Shown here: positions 59,073-64,000 of the stretch, piece after piece
How positions within the stretch are numbered: position 1 is the first letter of the stretch
How the letters are laid out: each line of letters begins with the position of its first letter
NCBI GenBank assembly: GCA_963784065.1
Contig: CAWAQA010000001.1
Span: 124,001 to 188,000 of the forward strand
Length of the DNA stretch: 64,000 nucleotides
Reading direction: 5' to 3'
From: CAWAQA01 sp963784065
GTDB taxonomy: Bacteria; Acidobacteriota; Vicinamibacteria; Vicinamibacterales; UBA2999
The notes under the pieces: generated by a model
The model's database searches: none
Told to the model about the DNA's origin: nothing
Seen by the model: only the letters and a program-made list of their open reading frames with translations
Translations under genes and position numbers: made by a program

Positions 59073-60005
59073 ATGCGGACCAATCTGATCCGCGGCGTAC
59101 TCGCGGTTGCAGTCGTGCTGGCGGTTTCCGCCCCGGCATTCGCTCAGAGCATCGTTCGTGGCAAGGTCGTCGATGCCCAGGGCAAGCCCGTCGAGGGCGC
59201 CATCGTCACCATCGAGGCGATCGAAGCGAGCCGGAAGGCGGAGACGAAGACCAATCGCCAGGGCGAGTTCCTGCAGGTCGGTCTCGCCTCGGGCCGTTAC
59301 AGGGTGACGGCGACCAAGGACAACCTGAAGCAGATGCAGGAGGCCAACATCACGCAGGGCCGTCCGGCGGAGCTGCAGTTTCAACTCTCGCCGACCAGCG
59401 GCATGACGCCGGAGCAGATCAAGGCCCAGGCCGAGCTCCAGACGATGGCCACGAGCGCGATTGCCGCGATGAAGGCGGGCAACGACGATGAGGCGCTGCG
59501 GCAGTTTCAGGAGATCAGCGTCAAGATTCCGACCTGCGCCGACTGCTTCTACAACATGGGTGTCATCTACACCAAGAAGCAGCAGTTCGCCGAGGCGGAG
59601 AACGCGTTCAAGAAGGTGGCGGAGCTGAGGCCGACCGCGCCCGACGCGTTCACCGGCCTGGCCAACGTCTACAACGCGCAGAAGAAGTTCGACCTCGCGG
59701 CGGAGGCCAGCGCCAAGGCGGCATCGATGTCCGGCGGCGCTGCCGGCGGCGGCGCGGAGGCGGCTTTCAACCAGGGCGTCATCCTGTGGAACGCGGGCAA
59801 GTTCGCCGAAGCGAAGACGCAGTTCGAGGCGGCGGTGAAGGCCGATCCGATGATGGCGATGGCGCACTACCAGCTCGGGATGGCCAACCTCAATCTCGGC
59901 CAGATCCCGGAGGCGCGGGCGGCGTTCGAAGGCTACCTGCAGGCGGACCCGAACGGCGCGAAGGCAGCGGAAGTGAAGACCTTCCTCTCGCAGCTGCCCA
60001 AGTAA
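59073..60005 (+). CDS. Secreted carboxypeptidase-regulatory-like plus TPR protein
   Basis: Intact protein of 310 residues, ATG 59073 with GGAGG nine bases upstream. A signal peptide (MRTNLIRGVLAVAVVLAVSA) is followed by a beta-sandwich (VRGKVVDAQGKPVEGAIVTI, TNRQGEFLQVGLASGRYRVT) and then by four to five tetratricopeptide repeats (MKAGNDDEALRQFQEIS, CFYNMGVIYTKKQQFAEAEN, PDAFTGLANVYNAQKKFDLA, NQGVILWNAGKFAEAKTQFE and HYQLGMANLNLGQIPEARAA). A Gly/Ala hinge (MSGGAAGGGAEAA) splits the TPR array. Such periplasmic TPR proteins act as scaffolds; the partner is unknown. The leader of about 80 bases after dinG shows no riboswitch I recognise. Confidence 0.85.
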   Translation: MRTNLIRGVLAVAVVLAVSAPAFAQSIVRGKVVDAQGKPVEGAIVTIEAIEASRKAETKTNRQGEFLQVGLASGRYRVTATKDNLKQMQEANITQGRPAELQFQLSPTSGMTPEQIKAQAELQTMATSAIAAMKAGNDDEALRQFQEISVKIPTCADCFYNMGVIYTKKQQFAEAENAFKKVAELRPTAPDAFTGLANVYNAQKKFDLAAEASAKAASMSGGAAGGGAEAAFNQGVILWNAGKFAEAKTQFEAAVKADPMMAMAHYQLGMANLNLGQIPEARAAFEGYLQADPNGAKAAEVKTFLSQLPK

Positions 60006-60093
60006 CCAGACAGCCGGCAGCTGGCAGCGGGCAGTCGCATCAGGGGTAGCTCGTTGCTACTGCCGGCTGCCGGCTGCCACCTGCCAGCTGCAG
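60006..60093. repeat. CTGCCGGC-type inverted repeat
   Basis: CAGCCGGCAGCTGGCAGCGG on the left (60011-60030) faces CTGCCGGCTGCCGGCTGCCA and CCTGCCAGCTGCAG on the right (60059-60092), with about 25 bases between. Its right arm ends one base before the yggS start codon, so a hairpin could mask it. Confidence 0.75.
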
Positions 60094-60798
60094 ATGACCT
60101 CCGCAATTTCTCAACGGCTCGACGAGGTCCGCGCGCGGATGGCCGCCGCGGCCCGATTGGCCGGCCGCGACCCCGCCAGCGTTCGCCTCATCGCTGTTTC
60201 CAAGACCGTTCCCCTTCACCTGATCCGCGAGGCCTGGGCCGCCGGACAACGCGACTTCGGCGAAAACCGTGTCCAGGAAGGCCTACAGAAGATCTCCGAA
60301 ACGACCGACCTAGAGATCAGGTGGCATCTCCTCGGCCATCTGCAGACGAACAAGGCCCGGAAAGCGGGTCCGGCGTTCGCGATGATTCACGGCATTGATA
60401 CCGTCGAGCTGATCGAGAAGCTCGATACCGTCGCTGACGAATCGGGACGGGCCCCGGAGCTGCTCATCCAGGTGGACCTTGCCGGCGAAGCGACCAAGCA
60501 TGGCGCGTCGCCCGATGAGGTGCCGCGACTGCTGGATGCCGCGGCTCTCTGCCGTGCCGCCAGGGTCGTCGGGTTGATGACGTTGCCGCCAATACCGGAG
60601 TCGCCAGAGGACGCGCGCCCTTACTTCCGGCGGCTGCGCGAGCTTCGCGACGGCTGGCTGGACTCCGGCGTTCCCGCGGCGATGCTCCGCGAGCTGTCGA
60701 TGGGCATGAGCGGAGACTTCGAAGTAGCCGTGCAGGAAGGCGCGACGATGGTGAGGGTAGGAACCGCAATTTTCGGGAGCCGACATGTTGAAGCTTGA
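60094..60798 (+). CDS. yggS: YggS/PLPBP family pyridoxal-phosphate homeostasis protein
   Basis: Intact protein of 234 residues. PLP-binding TIM barrel without known catalysis; loss disturbs vitamin B6 and amino-acid balance in other bacteria. SVRLIAVSKTVPLHLIREAW has the PLP Lys near residue 37; FGENRVQEGLQK, WHLLGHLQTNKARK (His and Asn typical of the family), GIDTVELIEKL, LLIQVDLAGEATKHG, GLMTLPPIPESPEDARPYFR, LSMGMSGDFEVAVQEGATMV and RVGTAIFGSR complete the signature. The start is the ATG directly after a palindromic repeat. It overlaps divIVA by 14 bases, the usual yggS-divIVA cell-division cluster order. Confidence 0.95.
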   Translation: MTSAISQRLDEVRARMAAAARLAGRDPASVRLIAVSKTVPLHLIREAWAAGQRDFGENRVQEGLQKISETTDLEIRWHLLGHLQTNKARKAGPAFAMIHGIDTVELIEKLDTVADESGRAPELLIQVDLAGEATKHGASPDEVPRLLDAAALCRAARVVGLMTLPPIPESPEDARPYFRRLRELRDGWLDSGVPAAMLRELSMGMSGDFEVAVQEGATMVRVGTAIFGSRHVEA

Positions 60799-61390
60799 GG
60801 ACCACGGCAGTCACGTCGCGCCGCAGGGCACCGCACCGATCGCACCGCAGAACCCCGATGCCCGGCGCCTGCCGGCACCCGAACGCCACGTGAGCGTGAC
60901 GCCGATCGACATGCGGCAGACGCGGTTCGCGTCGGCCATGCGCGGCTTCGACAAGACGGAGGTCACCGCGTTCCTCGAAGAGGCCGCGTCGGACTACGAG
61001 CAGGCGCTGCGCGAAAACGATCGGCTGCGGCAGCAGATCGCGGTGCTCGAGGCGTCGCTGACCCAGTACCGGGAGCTCGAGGGCGGTTTGAAGACGACGC
61101 TCGTGAGCGCGCAGAAGGTTGCCGACGACATGCGGCAGAACGCGAGTCAGGAAGCGGCGCGCGTCGTGAAAGAGGCCGAAGGGCGCGTCGAGCTGATGAT
61201 GCAGAAGGCGCAGGCGCGTGTCGAGGAGGCGGGACGTGAAATCGACGCGCTGAAGCTGAAGCGCCGCGAGGTGCAGACGAGCATCGAAGCGTGCGTGTCA
61301 ACGCTGCAGAACTCGCTCGATTTCGTCCGTGAGCAGGATCAGCGCGAGCGCGATCACCGCCTGGCGCCGCATCGCCCGGCGGTCACGTAG
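60785..61390 (+). CDS. divIVA: DivIVA domain-containing protein
   Basis: Intact protein of 201 residues. After a Pro-rich N-terminus, SVTPIDMRQTRFASAMRGFD and KTEVTAFLEEAASDYEQALR form the DivIVA membrane-binding N-terminal motif (usually PxDIxxKxF), here with RQTRFASAMRGF. A long coiled coil follows from about residue 60 to 180 (RENDRLRQQIAVLEASLTQY, SAQKVADDMRQNASQEAARV). DivIVA-like proteins sense curved membranes and organise septal or polar growth. It overlaps yggS, so the two are cotranscribed. The tail (REQDQRERDHRLAPH) is charged. Confidence 0.88.
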   Translation: MLKLEDHGSHVAPQGTAPIAPQNPDARRLPAPERHVSVTPIDMRQTRFASAMRGFDKTEVTAFLEEAASDYEQALRENDRLRQQIAVLEASLTQYRELEGGLKTTLVSAQKVADDMRQNASQEAARVVKEAEGRVELMMQKAQARVEEAGREIDALKLKRREVQTSIEACVSTLQNSLDFVREQDQRERDHRLAPHRPAVT

Positions 61391-61399
61391 AGCAACCGC

Positions 61400-61635
61400 G
61401 GATTGTGGCTTCCGGCTTCAGCGGGAAGTCGTGGGCCGGGTCCCTTCGAACCCGGCTCGTGGCGCCTGATCGCGGCGGGTCCAAAAGGACCCGCCCTACG
61501 AGCCCGAAGCCCGAAGCCCGGAGTCAGTCTTCGGTCGTAGGCCGGGTCCTTTCGGACCCGGCTCGTGGCGCCGATCGCGGCGGGTCCAAAAGGACCCGCC
61601 CTACGAGCCCGAAGCCCGGAGCCCGGAGCCCGGAG
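61400..61635. repeat. Cluster of palindromic repeats (GGGTCC and GCCCGAAGCCCG types)
   Basis: GGCCGGGTCCCTTCGAACCC, then GCGGGTCCAAAAGGACCCGC with CCTACGAGCCCGAAGCCCG, then GGCCGGGTCCTTTCGGACCC and again GCGGGTCCAAAAGGACCCGC with CCTACGAGCCCGAAGCCCG: one element occurs twice in tandem with about 95% identity. A GTGGCTTCCGGCTTCAGCGG unit starts the cluster at 61408. It fills the gap between convergent divIVA and the methyltransferase gene. Confidence 0.8.
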
Positions 61636-62355
61636 CTACCCCCGCTTCCTCCCGGCGAACACATCGCGTCCCCAGCCATCGAGTCGGGATTCCGCGGGGA
61701 ACCCTGCTTCCGCGAGCCACTGGAACCAGGTCGCGCGCGGGAACACGCCGTATTGGTGGTGGTCCATCACGACGCGCATGTCCGCGTTCGGCTCGCGCAG
61801 CAGGAACGCGTACGTCGTCTCGAAGGTGTGGTCGCGGGGATCCGGATCCCAGTCCCACTCCAGGTATCGCAGGCAGCGGCCGTCAGGCGCGTCCTCTCCG
61901 CCGGTTTCGGTGCCCGGCTCGAACGTCTCACGAACGCAGTCGGGCACGACGACGAGTCCCCCGCCGGCGCGGCAGTGGCGGGCCGCGGCCGCCAGCGCGG
62001 CGCGGACCGATGCTTCATCCGTCAGGTACATGATCGCGTCGTGGATGAACACGAGATCGAACTGGCGGCCGAGATCGAGGGAGCGCATGTCCCCGACGGC
62101 GTGCTCGCATTCGGGATTGACGGCTCGGCTGATCGCCACCATCTCGGGAGAGAGGTCCGTGAGCGTCAGTTGCAGCCGCTGCTTCAGGTGAAACGCGAGG
62201 CTTCCGCCTCCGCACCCGAATTCGAGCAAGGTGCGCGGGTTGTCGGTTGCGTGGAGCAGGGACGGGAGGAGGTCCGCCGCCTCCTCGACGTAGTGCGACG
62301 GGGGCGACACCAGGGGCCACCAGGTCGCGAGATCCGTGTACATCCGCGGCTGCAC
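61636..62355 (-). CDS. Class I SAM-dependent methyltransferase
   Basis: Intact protein of 239 residues from GTG 62355; ATG 62343 is an alternative start. TLLEFGCGGGSLAFHLKQRL is the SAM-binding motif I (residues 43-62), LTLTDLSPEMVAISRAVNPE is motif II with the acidic residue, and DLVFIHDAIMYLTDEASVRA is motif post-I. The C-terminal half (RCLRYLEWDWDPDPRDHTFE, TYAFLLREPNADMRVVMDHH and YGVFPRATWFQWLAEAGF) resembles small-molecule methyltransferases acting on bound substrates. The substrate cannot be predicted. No operon partner apart from the nearby cstA cluster. Confidence 0.83.
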   Translation of the reverse strand: MQPRMYTDLATWWPLVSPPSHYVEEAADLLPSLLHATDNPRTLLEFGCGGGSLAFHLKQRLQLTLTDLSPEMVAISRAVNPECEHAVGDMRSLDLGRQFDLVFIHDAIMYLTDEASVRAALAAAARHCRAGGGLVVVPDCVRETFEPGTETGGEDAPDGRCLRYLEWDWDPDPRDHTFETTYAFLLREPNADMRVVMDHHQYGVFPRATWFQWLAEAGFPAESRLDGWGRDVFAGRKRG

Positions 62356-62366
62356 GGCGACCTGCG

Positions 62367-62519
62367 TCAGGCCGGATCGAAGAACAACGAGCCGAGCCAG
62401 ACGAGCAGGCAGCCGACAGCCACGTAGAGGAACGATCGGCCGCCGGCGAGCCCCGCCGCGCCGTTGGCGGCAGCCAGGAGCAGAAACACCGGACGACCCC
62501 GCCTGACGGTCTGTGGCAT
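62367..62519 (-). CDS. Small hydrophobic protein downstream of cstA
   Basis: 50 residues from ATG 62519. After a basic N-terminus (MPQTVRRGRP) come two predicted membrane segments (VFLLLAAANGAAGLAGG and SFLYVAVGCLLVWLGSLFF). It lies 29 bases after the cstA stop in the same direction, so it is probably cotranscribed. It is not the YbdD/YjiX-type partner of cstA by sequence. The family is unknown. Confidence 0.55.
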   Translation of the reverse strand: MPQTVRRGRPVFLLLAAANGAAGLAGGRSFLYVAVGCLLVWLGSLFFDPA

Positions 62520-62548
62520 GTCGGAGTCTCCCGTAAGCCGCGCCAGGC

Positions 62549-64000
62549 TTATACCGGCGCGGGCTCGGTATTGAGCTGCGTCGGCACGTACGGCGCCTCG
62601 TGCACCACCGGCACCTTCTTCTTCATCGCGATGAGCACCCACTCCCGCGCGCACGCCAGGATGACCACCACGACGACGATCATGAAGAACAGCGCCAGCG
62701 CCGCGTCGATCCGGTCGTTGAGGATCATCCGCGGGGCGTTCGGGTTGGTCGAGTTCGACAGCGACTGGGCGTGCGACAGGAAGCCCAGCGCCGGATCGGA
62801 GGAAAACACCTTCTGGTAACCGGCCGTGAGGGTCGCCGCCGCCAGCCACGCCAGCGGCAGCAGCGTGGTCCAGGCGTGTTTCAGCTTGCCCATCTTGACG
62901 AGGATGGTCGTGGTCACGCACAGCGCGACGGCAGCGAGGAGCTGGTTCGCAATCCCGAACAGCGGCCACAGCGAGTTGATCCCGCCCAGCGGATCGACGA
63001 CCCCCTGGTACAGGAAGTAGCCCCCATGCCGCCACGACGAGGCCCGAGGAGAAGATGATGCTCGGGTACCAGGAGGTACGGCCGAGCGGTTCGTAGACGT
63101 GGCCGAGGAGCTCCTGCAGCATGAAGCGGCCCACCCGCGTGCCGGCGTCGATGGTGGTCAGGATGAAGACCGCCTCGAACAGGATCGCGAAGTGATACCA
63201 GAGCGCGAGGCCGGCCCCGCTGAAGACGCCGCCGAGGATCCCGGCCATGCCCACGGCGAGGCTCGGCGCGCCACCGGTCCGTGACAGCAGCGTGGCCTCG
63301 CCCATCTGCGCCGCCAGCTCCGACATCTGCTCCGGCCGCAGCACGAAGCCCCACTGCGCGATCGCCTGCGAGGCGCTCTGCGCGGTGTTGCCGATGACCG
63401 CCGGGCCGACGTTCATGGCGAAGTAGACGCCCGGATCGAGCGTCGCGGCCGCGATGATCGCCATCAGGCCGACCAGCGACTCGGTGAGCATCGAGCCATA
63501 GCCGATCAGCCTGGCGTCGCTCTCGCGCGTGACCATCTTCGGGGTGGTGCCGCTCGAAATCAGCGCGTGGAACCCGGAGATCGCGCCGCACGCAATCGTG
63601 ATGAACGCGAACGGGAACAGCTTGCCCGCGAACACCGGGCCCGTGCCGTCGATGAACTGCGTGACCGCCGGCATCTTCAGCTCGGGCATCAGCAGCAGGA
63701 TCGCCACACCGAGCACCATGATCGTGCCGATCTTCAGAAAGGCCGACAGGTAGTCGCGAGGTGCGAGGAGCAGCCAGACCGGCAGCACCGAAGCCACGAA
63801 GCCGTAGATCACGATCGCCCACGTCAGGTCCGTGCCCGACCAGGTGAACAGCACGCCCCACTCGGGGTGCTCAGCCACATACTGACCACCCACGAGCGCC
63901 GCGAGGAGCAGGACGACGCCAATGCCGGTTGCCTCGATGACCTTGCCGGGGCGGATGTTGTTCATCCAGGCGCCCATCAGCAGCGCGATAGGGATCGTGG
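62549..64000 (-). CDS. cstA: Carbon starvation protein CstA (partial, one indel)
   Basis: The gene runs off the right window edge, so the N-terminus is missing; about 483 residues remain. Multi-span transporter of the CstA family, which imports pyruvate or peptides. LLAALVGGQYVAEHPEWGVL, LLAPRDYLSAFLKIGTIMVL, FPFAFITIACGAISGFHALI with the conserved SSGTTPKMV, and RLIGYGSMLTESLVGLMAII are CstA signatures. RFMLQELLGHVYEPLGRTSW and INSLWPLFGIANQLLAAVAL follow. The frame changes near 63025, after which ALCVTTTILVKMGKLKHAWT continues. It ends APYVPTQLNTEPAPV. Confidence 0.92.

Overview
The window is high-GC chromosomal DNA of a Gram-negative bacterium, shown by genes for LptD, outer-membrane beta-barrels, a porin, periplasmic lipoproteins and an L,D-transpeptidase. 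The gene complement is housekeeping with many secreted hydrolases: peptidases of families M28, S8, M17 and M1, a GH13 enzyme, an MBL-fold hydrolase, carboxypeptidase-regulatory-like domains and GT87. Together with the accD-folC-lptD-rmlB order, this best fits Acidobacteriota, probably class Vicinamibacteria. That placement is inference. No rRNA, tRNA, CRISPR array or prophage was seen.

Layout: 1-5.9 kb, accD end, folC, lptD, rmlB and an rmd-like reductase (envelope sugars and LPS export). 6-11.2 kb, radical SAM protein, M28 peptidase and a ClpA-type unfoldase. 11.5-17.6 kb, a small secreted protein, a hybrid histidine kinase, an IS701-like insertion sequence and an S8 peptidase with VWG repeats. 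18-23.6 kb, GT87, thiC with a TPP riboswitch, a cupin protein, trxC and small proteins. 23.8-26.7 kb, a metallopeptidase / beta-propeller / beta-barrel fusion. 27-34.3 kb, methyltransferase, DUF4142, DinB, kup, mscL, cytochrome c' and a GH13 enzyme. 34.4-43.1 kb, secreted PepA, phosphodiesterase, nfeD-slipin, bicupin, metallophosphatase and two unknown genes. 43.2-47.8 kb, M1 peptidase divergent from a cupredoxin-porin pair. 47.9-55.6 kb, MBL hydrolase, HupE-like protein, L,D-transpeptidase, SDR, amidase and rlmI. 55.7-64 kb, glyA, dinG, a TPR protein, yggS, divIVA, a methyltransferase and cstA (cut by the window end).

About half of the conserved genes are split by single-base indels. These look like consensus errors rather than pseudogenes: where conserved protein sequence lets the indel be placed, it almost always sits exactly at a third codon position, and an inserted base usually spells a synonymous codon. 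I read this as a population consensus in which wobble-site variants were emitted twice or dropped. Such genes are reported as single CDS spans with indel positions noted.

Two further themes recur. Several genes have a -10-like hexamer only 6-8 bases before the start codon, which predicts leaderless mRNAs. Nearly every gene end is marked by one of about seven families of short palindromic repeats, some of which supply the stop codon or last residues of the adjacent gene.
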